DNA of 64,000 bases from an uncultured Lachnospiraceae bacterium (GTDB lineage: Bacteria; Bacillota; Clostridia; Lachnospirales; Lachnospiraceae), in NCBI GenBank assembly GCA_946407725.1, contig CAMJPM010000007.1, forward strand, positions 1 to 64,000, written 5' to 3'. Below are positions 20,210-29,666 of this stretch, piece after piece. A program made the position numbers and the translations under genes. The notes below the pieces were generated by a model. It did no database searches. It saw only the letters and a list, made by a program, of their open reading frames with translations, and was not told the origin of the DNA. Each line of letters begins with the position of its first letter. The first letter of the stretch is position 1.

Positions 20210-20242
20210 GCCGGAAAACCCGGGAAAACCCGGGCCTCCGGC
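20210..20242 (-). terminator. Probable terminator of the opp operon (nested GC-rich hairpin)
   Basis: gccgga-aaa-cccgggaaaacccggg-cc-tccggc between oppA stop and the DUF2752 start. Confidence 0.5.
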
Positions 20243-20256
20243 GTTTATTAAGTCCG

Positions 20257-21957
20257 TTATTCCAATGAACCGTACATAAAGTACCAGTATCCGTAAGGTG
20301 AATGCCAGGTACCCTTCAGATTATCCTTCTGCAGCCAGAAATCATTGTAGTATGCTACGGGAGCCATGGCGGCATCCTTTAAGATGATCTGCTCCGCCTC
20401 ATGAAGCTTTGTGTAATGCTCCTTTAAGTCCGTGGTCTTTCTGGCGTCATCCACTGCCTTGTCAAATTCAGGGCTGGAATACTTACCGTCGTTGTTGCCG
20501 TTTCCGGTCTCTAAAAGGTTGATCATATTTGAAGGATCATCCCAGTCATAAACCCAGCCGTTACGGGCTACATCAAAGTTTCCGTTTCTCCTGTCGGCAG
20601 TAACAGTCTTCCACTCCTGGATATTAACTGTCATTGTAAGTCCGAGCTCACTCCATGCACTCTGCAGATATTCCGCAACAGGCTTATGGTAGCCGGCATC
20701 ATTTGTAAGATATGCGAACTCAGGGAAGCCCTCTCCGTTAGGATAGCCTGCCTCTGCAAGGAGATCCTTTGCCTTCTGGAGATCAGCGTCATAATTAGTG
20801 GTATCGAAGTGGTCACCGTATTTCTTTGTGGTCTCTTCTTCAAAGGAAGAACCGGGAGCCTCATCAGAGACACCGGGACCCACAAAGTTCTTCGCAGGTA
20901 AGAATGTTCCCTGCATTATGGTGTTTGCCACATAATCCCTGTCAATGGCAAGGGAAAGGGCCTCACGTACCTTCGGATTGTCGAAGGGCTCCTTCTGTGT
21001 ATTAAAGGTTACATAGTAGGTTCCCATTATAGGCTCCACATAAAACTCGCTGTTGCCCTCAAGTGAAGGGATCTCTTCGGTGGGAACATCCTTGATCATG
21101 GAAATGTCACCGTTCTGGTATGCCGCGTATGCCGCATTTGCATCCTCGATAAGATGCCATACGATGGTATCAAATGTAATGCTTCCGGCATCCCAGTAAT
21201 TGGGATTCTTCTGGAACACGATCTGTGCACCGTCAGTATACTCTGTCATAAGGTAAGGGCCATCCGTGATGTATGTATCAGGATTTGTGGTCCATGCTTC
21301 GCCGTTTGCTTCGATTGTTGCTTTCTGCACGGGAACCATTACCGCAAATGCACAGATCTTGTCAAAATAAACGCAGGGGCTGTTAAGCTCTACTACGAAT
21401 GTCTTTGCGTCGGGAGCGGAAACCGCCAGGGCATCCACATTTCCTGCCTCTGCCTCATCATAGCCCTTAACATAGTTTAACAGATCATATCCATAGGGAG
21501 CTGCTGTCTCGGGATTGGCAACCCTCTTCCAGGAATAAACGAAATCCTCTGCGGTAAGGTCAGAGCCGTCTGACCACTTGAGGCCGTCCCTTAAATGGAA
21601 AGTCCAGGTTATACCGTCATCACTTACGTCATAGCTCTCTGCCACACCGGGAACGACATTATTATCCTTATCGAACTTTAACAGTCCCTCAAAAGCGTGC
21701 AGTATCATGTTTGCGCCATCCACCGCTGAATTAAGTGCCGGATCGATGGTCTCGGGTGAAGGTCCCACCTGGACATCCAGCTGTGTCCCGCCTGCCGCAG
21801 CAGTACCGGAAGCTCCTGCACCTCCCGCGTCCGCTGCTGCTCCTGTCTCTGCCGAACCGGCGTCTCCCGTGGAAGCTGCTCCGCCGCCTCCGCAGCCTGA
21901 CAGTACGGTAGATGCTAAAAGTGCCGTTGTCAGCAATAATGCTATACTCTTTTTCAT
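20257..21957 (-). CDS. oppA: Peptide ABC transporter substrate-binding lipoprotein OppA
   Basis: Lipobox VLSGCGGG; GPSPETIDPALNS; FVYSWKRVANPETAAPYGY. Confidence 0.93.
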   Translation of the reverse strand: MKKSIALLLTTALLASTVLSGCGGGGAASTGDAGSAETGAAADAGGAGASGTAAAGGTQLDVQVGPSPETIDPALNSAVDGANMILHAFEGLLKFDKDNNVVPGVAESYDVSDDGITWTFHLRDGLKWSDGSDLTAEDFVYSWKRVANPETAAPYGYDLLNYVKGYDEAEAGNVDALAVSAPDAKTFVVELNSPCVYFDKICAFAVMVPVQKATIEANGEAWTTNPDTYITDGPYLMTEYTDGAQIVFQKNPNYWDAGSITFDTIVWHLIEDANAAYAAYQNGDISMIKDVPTEEIPSLEGNSEFYVEPIMGTYYVTFNTQKEPFDNPKVREALSLAIDRDYVANTIMQGTFLPAKNFVGPGVSDEAPGSSFEEETTKKYGDHFDTTNYDADLQKAKDLLAEAGYPNGEGFPEFAYLTNDAGYHKPVAEYLQSAWSELGLTMTVNIQEWKTVTADRRNGNFDVARNGWVYDWDDPSNMINLLETGNGNNDGKYSSPEFDKAVDDARKTTDLKEHYTKLHEAEQIILKDAAMAPVAYYNDFWLQKDNLKGTWHSPYGYWYFMYGSLE

Positions 21958-22047
21958 AATCCCTCCTTAAATAAATTAAGAAAAATATTTATATCATGGC
22001 AGAAAACCGCCATATATCAGCCCATATTACGAGCATTGATACCCTGT

Positions 22048-23064
22048 TTATACGATGACCATCTTATTCTTACTCTTCCTGCTGAGAGATGCAATATCCA
22101 CATGATGGCATGCACAGTAATGTCCGGGTCCTATTTCCTTAAATTCCGGCTTCTCATTCTGACAGATCTCATCCGCATAGGGGCAGCGTGTGCAGAATGC
22201 ACATCCCTTTGGCGGATTTAGCGGACTTGGCACATCACCCTGAAGTATTATCCTCTTTGATGCCCTTGCTATCTTCGGGTCCGCGATGGGTACCGCAGAG
22301 ATAAGTGAAAGCGTGTACGGATGTACTGCATGGAAAATAAGCTCTTCGGACTCGGCAAGTTCCACGAGATGCCCCAGATACATTACGCCTATCCTGTCAG
22401 AGATATGGTTAACAACCGAAAGATCGTGGGCAATAAAGAGATACGTAAGCTTAAGCTCGTTCTGCAGCTCCTCAAACATATTCACAACCTGGGCCTGTAT
22501 GGACACATCCAGTGCAGAAACCGGCTCATCGCACACGATAAATTCAGGATCCACCGCCAGAGCCCTGGCAATTCCCACTCTCTGCCTCTGACCTCCGGAA
22601 AACTCATGGGGATAACGGTTGGCGTGCTCGGAGTTTAAGCCCACCCTCTGAAGAAGGCCTATGATCCTGTCATATCTCTCTTTTTTATCCTTACAGAGGT
22701 TATGGATATCCAAAGCCTCTCCCACTATATCACCCACTGTCATACGGGGATCCAGGGAAGCGTAAGGATCCTGGAAAACTATCTGCATTTTCCGTCTGTA
22801 GGGAAGCATATCAGCCTTTTTACCGCTTTTACTGTCAAAGATCACATCTCCGTCATAGGTGATCTTTCCGGCAGTGGGCTCAATAAGCCTTAAAATGGAA
22901 CGACCGGTGGTGGTTTTTCCGCAGCCGGACTCTCCCACCAGACCAAAGGTCTCTCCTTTTTTTATAAAAAAGCTCACATCATCAACGGCTTTTACCTGGG
23001 CTTTTGATCCTGCAACAGGGAAATACTGTTTCAGTCCCTCTATATCTATAAGCTTTTCACTCAA
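22048..23064 (-). CDS. oppF: Oligopeptide ABC transporter ATP-binding protein OppF
   Basis: [33 protein letters not shown]-terminal [14 protein letters not shown]. Confidence 0.93.
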   Translation of the reverse strand: MSEKLIDIEGLKQYFPVAGSKAQVKAVDDVSFFIKKGETFGLVGESGCGKTTTGRSILRLIEPTAGKITYDGDVIFDSKSGKKADMLPYRRKMQIVFQDPYASLDPRMTVGDIVGEALDIHNLCKDKKERYDRIIGLLQRVGLNSEHANRYPHEFSGGQRQRVGIARALAVDPEFIVCDEPVSALDVSIQAQVVNMFEELQNELKLTYLFIAHDLSVVNHISDRIGVMYLGHLVELAESEELIFHAVHPYTLSLISAVPIADPKIARASKRIILQGDVPSPLNPPKGCAFCTRCPYADEICQNEKPEFKEIGPGHYCACHHVDIASLSRKSKNKMVIV

Positions 23065-24059
23065 GACTTTTCTCCTCCGGAATACTCATCCTTAACATTC
23101 AGCCAGCAGCGCGAATAATGGTTCTCTCCGAAATCAATGCTTTCAGGTTTTTCCCTTAAACATATCTTCATGCAGGAATCACATCTGGGAGCAAAGGGGC
23201 AGCCCTTGGGAGGATTGAGAAGATCCACCGGCTGTCCTTCTATGGGAACCAGCTTTGAATACTCTTTTTCCTGGAATTTCGGGATGGATTTTAAGAGTCC
23301 CCTGGTATATTCATGCTTCGGATTATAGAAGATATCATCCGCAGACCCGTATTCCACTATCTCTCCGGCATACATTACCGCTATATTATCACACATGGAA
23401 GCCACAACACCCAGATCATGGGTTATGAGCATTATCCCCATTCCCAGCTTATTCTTCAGATCGTTCATAAGCTCAAGGATCTGTGCCTGGATGGTCACGT
23501 CCAGCGCTGTGGTGGGCTCATCAGCAATAAGAAGCTTGGGTTCGCAGGCAAGGGCAATTGCTATCATAACCCTCTGCCGCATTCCGCCGGACAGCTCATG
23601 GGGATATTGTTTAAGACGCTTTTCCGGCTCGTTGATGCCCACAAGGGTAAGCAGCTCTTTAGCCCTTTCCCTCGCCTCCTCAGCCGACTTGTCGCCGTGT
23701 ATTCTTACCGCTTCTTCTATCTGGTTTCCTATGGTATATACCGGATTTAACGAAGTCATGGGATCCTGGAAGATTATGCTTATCTCTTTTCCCCGGATGC
23801 CCCTCATCTCCTTCTCGGACATAAGATCCACCCTGTGGCCGTTGAAATTCACTTCACCGCCCATGATCTTTCCGTTCTCGGCAGTGAGACCTATAAGGGA
23901 ATAGGCTGTGACCGATTTGCCGGAGCCCGATTCACCCACTACACCCAGAACCTCTCCTTCCTTCATCCGGATAGATACGTCGTTTAAGGCCTTTACTTCT
24001 CCAACGGGAGTAAAGAAAGACAGCTTTTCATGTTTTATGTCAACTAAATATTCGCCCAT
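23061..24059 (-). CDS. oppD: Oligopeptide ABC transporter ATP-binding protein OppD
   Basis: [47 protein letters not shown]. Confidence 0.93.
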   Translation of the reverse strand: MGEYLVDIKHEKLSFFTPVGEVKALNDVSIRMKEGEVLGVVGESGSGKSVTAYSLIGLTAENGKIMGGEVNFNGHRVDLMSEKEMRGIRGKEISIIFQDPMTSLNPVYTIGNQIEEAVRIHGDKSAEEARERAKELLTLVGINEPEKRLKQYPHELSGGMRQRVMIAIALACEPKLLIADEPTTALDVTIQAQILELMNDLKNKLGMGIMLITHDLGVVASMCDNIAVMYAGEIVEYGSADDIFYNPKHEYTRGLLKSIPKFQEKEYSKLVPIEGQPVDLLNPPKGCPFAPRCDSCMKICLREKPESIDFGENHYSRCWLNVKDEYSGGEKS

Positions 24060-24066
24060 CTTATAC

Positions 24067-25113
24067 CTACTTTTTCATCTTGGGATCAAATGCGTCCCTG
24101 AGGCCGTCCCCTAAAAGGTTAAAGCTCAAAATAATGATAAATATCATAAACGCCGGTGCAAAAAGCTTCTCCGGATATGTCTGCAGTCCGTTCAGCGCAT
24201 TGGATGCAAGGGATCCAAGGGAAGGCATGGGAGCCTGTACACCAAGTCCCAGAAAGCTTAGGAAGGACTCCGTGAATATGGAGGAAGGTATCTGCAGTGT
24301 CGTTGTTACGATAAGCGTTCCTATGCAGTTGGTAATGAGATGCTTTTTTATTATTCTTCCGTCCGTGGCGCCCAGGGCTTTTGCAGCTGTCACATACTCA
24401 TTCTGCTTAAGTACCATTATCTGGCCTCTGACGATCCTGGCCATTCCCACCCAGTAGAGCAGAGCAAATACCAGGAACATGGAAACCATATTGGGTCCCA
24501 GAGCCGTTATCCACCCAAATCCCGGGACCTTAGACAGATTTTGCAGCGGAAACTTCAGCACCTGTGCCAGCAGAATGATTATCAGTACATCCGGAACCGT
24601 ATACAGTACATCCACTATACGCATCATAACCATATCCACATTTCCGCCGAAATACCCGGCCACCGCACCGTATACAGAGCCGATTAAAAGGATCAGGGCT
24701 GAAGCAATGATACCTACCGTCATTGAAACCCTGGCTCCCACCAGCACACGGATGGTATAGTCACGTCCATTCTGGTCTGTCCCAAGAAAATGTGGAAACA
24801 CGCTTTCCCCAGCTGCAATACGGTCAAGCTCGGAGGCGGAATACTCCATGATCCCCAGACGTTCCGAACCCTTTATCTGCTGTTCATAAGCATAGGGATA
24901 GAAAAGCGGCACTATAAAGGCCAGTATCATGATAACAGCCACGATCACAAAGGCCGTCATGGCGATCTTGTTTTTTTTGAATCTGCGGAATCCGTCCTGC
25001 CAGAACCCCACGGATTCACGCATTATGACAAGTGATTCCTTTTCATCCGCCGTAGCCGGCAGAAAGTCATCCGCATTTAACTGGAATGACAGAAGGTTTT
25101 TCTTCTTTTCCAA
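24067..25113 (-). CDS. oppC: Oligopeptide ABC transporter permease OppC
   Basis: HFLGTDQNGRDYTIRVLVGARVSMTVGI; FTESFLSFLGLGVQAPMPSLGSL. Confidence 0.93.
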   Translation of the reverse strand: MEKKKNLLSFQLNADDFLPATADEKESLVIMRESVGFWQDGFRRFKKNKIAMTAFVIVAVIMILAFIVPLFYPYAYEQQIKGSERLGIMEYSASELDRIAAGESVFPHFLGTDQNGRDYTIRVLVGARVSMTVGIIASALILLIGSVYGAVAGYFGGNVDMVMMRIVDVLYTVPDVLIIILLAQVLKFPLQNLSKVPGFGWITALGPNMVSMFLVFALLYWVGMARIVRGQIMVLKQNEYVTAAKALGATDGRIIKKHLITNCIGTLIVTTTLQIPSSIFTESFLSFLGLGVQAPMPSLGSLASNALNGLQTYPEKLFAPAFMIFIIILSFNLLGDGLRDAFDPKMKK

Positions 25114-25149
25114 ATCTGTTACCTCTTTTATTTAAGCCTTGTCCCTCTT

Positions 25150-26067
25150 TTATTTAAGCTTGATCCTGGGATCAATAAACGCATATGCTATATCTACTAT
25201 TACGTTCATCATTATTATGAAGCAGGCAAGGAAAATGGTGGTGCCCATTATCAGTGGATAGTCCCTTGAAGGAATGGCACTCACGAATTCATGTCCCAGC
25301 CCCGGGATCGTGAATATCTTTTCAATAATGAAGCTTCCCGTCATAAGGGCTGCCAGCAGCGGACCGAGATAGGTTACCACAGGAAGAATGGCATTTCTCA
25401 GGGCATGCTTAAAAATAGCCTTAAAGGTGCCCACACCCTTTGCCCTGGCCGTCCTCATATAATCCTGGCCTATTACATCCAGCATGGAGGATCTCATAAG
25501 TCTTGCTATATAACAGGTGGGATAAAGGGACAGGGCTATCACCGGCATTATATAGCTTTGCGGCGAATCCAGCCCCAGTGAAGGCAGAAGCTTTAATTTT
25601 ACCGACAGGAAATACATCATCAGGGTCGATGTAAGGAAGCTCGGTATCGCAATACCTGCGGTAGAAAAGACGATAATAATATTATCAAGGGTTTTTCCCC
25701 TTCTGTAAGCCGCCACGGATCCCAGGGGAACCCCTATCATCACGGCAACAAGCACTGCAAGGCCTCCCAGTCTCGCAGAAACCGGGAATTTATTGCCTAT
25801 GATGTCCGTAACGGTGAAGCCCCTCTTTTTTATGGACAGACCCATATTACCGTGGAGAAGATCCCCCATATAGGTCAGATACTGCATAAACAAAGGCTTA
25901 TCCAGCCCGTATTTTGCCTCCATTGCGGCCTGTGCCTGTGGAGTTACGGCCTTTTCGGATAAGAAGGGACCGCCGGGCACCAGGTTCATTATGAAAAATG
26001 TGAGAGTTGCCACTATAAAAGCCGTAAGAACTCCCATAAGAATACGCTTCACTATATATTTAAGCAT
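25150..26067 (-). CDS. oppB: Oligopeptide ABC transporter permease OppB
   Basis: FFIMNLVPGGPF; DYMRTARAKGVGTFKAIFKHALRNAILPVVTYLGP. Confidence 0.93.
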   Translation of the reverse strand: MLKYIVKRILMGVLTAFIVATLTFFIMNLVPGGPFLSEKAVTPQAQAAMEAKYGLDKPLFMQYLTYMGDLLHGNMGLSIKKRGFTVTDIIGNKFPVSARLGGLAVLVAVMIGVPLGSVAAYRRGKTLDNIIIVFSTAGIAIPSFLTSTLMMYFLSVKLKLLPSLGLDSPQSYIMPVIALSLYPTCYIARLMRSSMLDVIGQDYMRTARAKGVGTFKAIFKHALRNAILPVVTYLGPLLAALMTGSFIIEKIFTIPGLGHEFVSAIPSRDYPLIMGTTIFLACFIIMMNVIVDIAYAFIDPRIKLK

Positions 26068-26149
26068 CTTTCCTCCCTGTTTCCATCCGGCACGTCTGAC
26101 TTGTCTTTTTTTCCGATCCCTCAGAAACAGGTTCGGTTACATCGTTACG

Positions 26150-26182
26150 AAAAAAAAGTGCAGCCGTTTCTTTTAACTGCAC
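26150..26182 (-). terminator. Intrinsic-terminator-like hairpin plus T8 upstream of oppB
   Basis: Minus strand gtgcag-ttaaaagaaacgg-ctgcac-tttttttt, about 85 nt upstream of the oppB start. Confidence 0.7.
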
Positions 26183-26277
26183 CATTGTACCGCATAAAAA
26201 ACAACTAATAATTTTATTCACTAAATAAGAAACTGTCAACTATTCATGCAATCGTGGGATGATTTCGATGGTTTCGA

Positions 26278-26422
26278 TGATGGGCAGGATAAAAGTGCTA
26301 TGCGGCTTTGCCGCATATGCAATTTGCATAATAAACCGTGCAGGCAAACGAGTTTGCCTGACCGGTTTTTATGCAAATTCGCCAAGGCACTTTGTGCCTT
26401 GCGACTTTTATCCAGCCCATCT
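26278..26422. ncRNA. Candidate structured element with four-way-junction fold (RNA or DNA cruciform; transcription not shown)
   Basis: Outer arms gatgggcaggataaaagt (26278-26296 region)/acttttatccagcccatc (26404-26422 region, one mismatch) enclosing hairpins 26300-26316, 26321-26379 and 26383-26401. Confidence 0.5.
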
Positions 26423-26502
26423 CCTGCCCATCTTGCGACTTTTGTCCTGCCCATCTCCTGCCCATCTTGCGACTTTTGTCCTGCCCATCTCCTGCCCATC
26501 TT
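26401..26502. repeat. 34-bp tandem repeat x3 (gcgacttttgtcctgcccatctcctgcccatctt)
   Basis: Copies at 26401-26434 (2 substitutions), 26435-26468 and 26469-26502 (identical); partial fourth copy follows. Confidence 0.95.
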
Positions 26503-26642
26503 ACGTTTTGTCCCACCTATCTTATAATAAATTCAAAAATTTATATTAAATAATAGCATATTGCATAAAAATATTGTATAATCAGATTGAAATTTCATAC
26601 TAAACCCCAAAAGGAATGTATGTTAATTGAAGGGAGAAAAAT

Positions 26643-27869
26643 ATGTTAGCAGCACTCATGCCTCTTTTTGACGAAAAAATGACCGTAAAAGCCTATTCGG
26701 TTTTTTCCGAAAAGGAAAACCCTTTCCTCAATCCGGATACCGCAGTAGGCGCAAAATATAACGGCGTGGGAAGGATTTCCGGTCTGGAAGTTGTAGGCAG
26801 CATGGGAGCAGCCATTCTGGACGAAAAGGATGTTTTTGTTCCGGTTGACAATATCGCCATATTCACTGATATTGCCGCCCAGTGCACAGTTCCGAAAAAC
26901 AGGGTCGTGATCCTTTTAGATAAGTCGGTCACACCTGATAACGACTATGTAAAGAGGATAAAACTCCTGAAGGCCCAGGGCTTCCGCTTCGCCATCAGGA
27001 AACTTACGGTGGATCTCTTTGAATCCTACAGGCCCATCCTTACCGAATGCGAGTATGTACTTCTGGATCACAAAAAAATAGTGATCTCCAAGGCAAAGAT
27101 CTATTTCTCAAAGCTCTATCCGGATATCAAGCTTGTGGCAGTAAATGTAAACAGCCAGGAGGATTACTCCACCTTAAGCGCCGACGGGAAATACGACCTC
27201 TACGAGGGGGAATTCTTCAGAATCCCCGTCACCAACAGTGAAACTGAGGTTAACCCCCTGAAGATAAACTATATTGAACTCTTAAATGTGGTAAACGCTC
27301 CGGACTTCGACCTGACAGATGCCGCCGACGTAATCGGACGGGATGCGGGTCTCGTGATCTCCCTTCTGGAGATAGTCAACCATATCGCCATAAACTCCGA
27401 GATCACATCTGTCCGCCACGCAGCCGCCATGCTGGGACAGAGGGAGCTGAAGCGCTGGATAAATACAGCCGTTACCAAGGAACTCTGCGCAGACAAGCCC
27501 AGCGAGATCACCAGAATGTCCATGGTAAGGGCAAAATTTGCGGAGAACCTGGCTCCGGTATTCGGAATCGGCGGCTTCGCTTCCGAGCTTTTCCTTACAG
27601 GCCTCTTCTCCTGTATAGATGTAATGCTTGACAAACCCATGGATGAAGCCCTGAAAATGCTCCATGTGGCCAAGAATATAAATGATGCCCTGCTTAACGG
27701 CAAGGGTGATCTGGCACCGGTCATTGATTTTATCCGCTTCTATGAAAATGCGGACTTCATTGAAGTATGCCGCCGCATGGTAGTGGACGATATTGACATG
27801 GATACGGTCTACAAAGCCTACCTCAGTGCCTTGAGCTGGTACAGGGATCTGTTTATCAAGAATAAATAA
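26643..27869 (+). CDS. Degenerate EAL plus HDOD domain signalling protein
   Basis: N-terminal EAL-like fold without EAL catalytic motifs (YDLYEGEFFR), HDOD region DVIGRDAGLVISLLEIVNHIA...AAAMLGQRELKRWI; RBS gaaggga. Confidence 0.82.
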   Translation: MLAALMPLFDEKMTVKAYSVFSEKENPFLNPDTAVGAKYNGVGRISGLEVVGSMGAAILDEKDVFVPVDNIAIFTDIAAQCTVPKNRVVILLDKSVTPDNDYVKRIKLLKAQGFRFAIRKLTVDLFESYRPILTECEYVLLDHKKIVISKAKIYFSKLYPDIKLVAVNVNSQEDYSTLSADGKYDLYEGEFFRIPVTNSETEVNPLKINYIELLNVVNAPDFDLTDAADVIGRDAGLVISLLEIVNHIAINSEITSVRHAAAMLGQRELKRWINTAVTKELCADKPSEITRMSMVRAKFAENLAPVFGIGGFASELFLTGLFSCIDVMLDKPMDEALKMLHVAKNINDALLNGKGDLAPVIDFIRFYENADFIEVCRRMVVDDIDMDTVYKAYLSALSWYRDLFIKNK

Positions 27870-27913
27870 CTGAATTTGGTGCTGACATCATTTTCTATAT
27901 CATTTTACAAACT

Positions 27914-27942
27914 AAGGAGCCGTACAATGCGGCTCCTTTTTG
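27914..27942 (+). terminator. Intrinsic terminator after the EAL/HDOD gene
   Basis: aaggagccg-tacaatg-cggctcctt + ttttt. Confidence 0.85.
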
Positions 27943-28003
27943 ATTCTTATTATTCACTATCCTGTGAATGTGACGGTGACGCACGCGTTCAAAACCACAT
28001 GCC

Positions 28004-29659
28004 TCACCAGTTCTCGGCAATGGAGATCAGTCCGTCATAACGGATAATGCTGATACCGGCAGCGATCAAGGCAAATATGAAGGGTGTACAGGTGATCCGC
28101 TGGTAACAGAAGAAATTATGGGCGAAATATGATGCGGAACACATCATTATCCCAATGAGTTCAGGATGTTTTTTGCAGTTTTTCGCACATAAAACAAAGG
28201 AAGATATGAAGATCCCGAGATATGTGATCCCTCCCAGAATACCTCCGTTTATAAACTGTGTCATCCATTCGTTATGGGAACAGATAAGCTGCTTCTGGCC
28301 GTATATGGCATTCAGTTCATCAGCACAGTATTTATAAACCATCTCATGGAATTCATCCGGACCACAGCCCAGGATAAACCTCACAGGATCATCGGTTATA
28401 CTTGAAACAATGGTTTTTATTGAAGATGTCCAGGCTATTCCCCTGTGATTTCCCCAATATGCGTTAAAGTAAAGGTAGTTTTCCTCTGCCCCGGTATCTC
28501 TGCCAAAGCTATAAGCATCCGGAAGAAGTCCCTTTGTATTAAGAACAATATAAACCACTATAAGGACTATTCCGGCGAAAGCAAGGAAAAAGATTATGGC
28601 ACGCAGTATCTTCAATTTGGAAATATCCAATTCCCTGCCCTTTTTTTCCGAAATGACTAAAAATAAATACAGGAGTGCAACAACGATTATCAAAGGCCAG
28701 AGAGCCTTTCCCTGAGTACAGAACCTCATAAGGGATCCCACTTCCTTTGCTTTTTCCGGAAAAGCGATCTGCAGAAAGCCCGTAACCCTCCAGGACAGAA
28801 GCATGGTAAGCAGAACCTCGAGAAACGCCTTCATTTTTCCGACCCCATCAAAGGAATACCAGAATAAAACGGCATACATGCCCATTAATCCCAGAAAAGC
28901 ACTGTCCGCATTTGATGTAACGATGGTGAGGAAGCCAATAAGCATAAAGGCAAAGGATGCCGCCTTGATCCTTTTATCCTCCGTATACCAGTAAATAAAA
29001 ACCCCCAGCGGGAAAATGGAAAGGACATAACCGGAATACATGGTGTACTGCCCAATGGTAGACAGATAATCCTGGGCTTCTTTGGCGCCTCCCGTGTAGA
29101 TCTTCAGGATATCAATATTGAAACGGTTTAGAAAACCTGTGAGATATACAAATCCCGTAGCCCCAAGGTAGAGAATTAAGGATGTGCTGTTCCATCTCCA
29201 GTAGTACGCCACAAAGAAATAGATCGCAACAAAGGCCATCTGCGATAGAAGTCCCATATACCAGGTGGGAAAACCATAAACAAAGTACTGTCTGTAAGGA
29301 GTAAATACACAGGCCACACAGGTAAAAATACCATACAGCAGTACAAAAAGATCCGTGATATTTGCTTTGTCAACAAAAAAGGCTTTCAGTTCCTTTCTCT
29401 TGATGAGAGCAACTATATTGAAGATAAGCCCGATCACGGCAAAAAACATGAATGTAGGTATCTTAAAGAGGGAATTAGCCGCAAAATAGGTGATTATACG
29501 GAAAATGTGCCATTTTGAATCGCCTATGTTGCTGAAACCCCTTTCGTAGTAAAGGGGATAGATAATAAACAGAAGAAACAGGTAGATTCCTGTGAGCTCC
29601 GTTAAATATCTGAATGACAAGGGGGATTTATTTTTTTCTGCTGCCTGCTTCTTTTTCAT
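28004..29659 (-). CDS. O-antigen ligase/polymerase-like polytopic membrane protein
   Basis: About 12 TM segments, large extracytoplasmic loop with DEFHEMVYKYC...CSHNEWMTQFINGGILGGITYLG typical of Wzy/WaaL-like proteins. Confidence 0.75.
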   Translation of the reverse strand: MKKKQAAEKNKSPLSFRYLTELTGIYLFLLFIIYPLYYERGFSNIGDSKWHIFRIITYFAANSLFKIPTFMFFAVIGLIFNIVALIKRKELKAFFVDKANITDLFVLLYGIFTCVACVFTPYRQYFVYGFPTWYMGLLSQMAFVAIYFFVAYYWRWNSTSLILYLGATGFVYLTGFLNRFNIDILKIYTGGAKEAQDYLSTIGQYTMYSGYVLSIFPLGVFIYWYTEDKRIKAASFAFMLIGFLTIVTSNADSAFLGLMGMYAVLFWYSFDGVGKMKAFLEVLLTMLLSWRVTGFLQIAFPEKAKEVGSLMRFCTQGKALWPLIIVVALLYLFLVISEKKGRELDISKLKILRAIIFFLAFAGIVLIVVYIVLNTKGLLPDAYSFGRDTGAEENYLYFNAYWGNHRGIAWTSSIKTIVSSITDDPVRFILGCGPDEFHEMVYKYCADELNAIYGQKQLICSHNEWMTQFINGGILGGITYLGIFISSFVLCAKNCKKHPELIGIMMCSASYFAHNFFCYQRITCTPFIFALIAAGISIIRYDGLISIAENW

Positions 29660-29666
29660 GCTATCC

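Noticed and set aside
26401-26502. Possible CRISPR array (34-bp repeats)
   Set aside because: The three repeats are directly contiguous with no spacers, contain internal subrepeats and have no cas genes nearby; it is a minisatellite.
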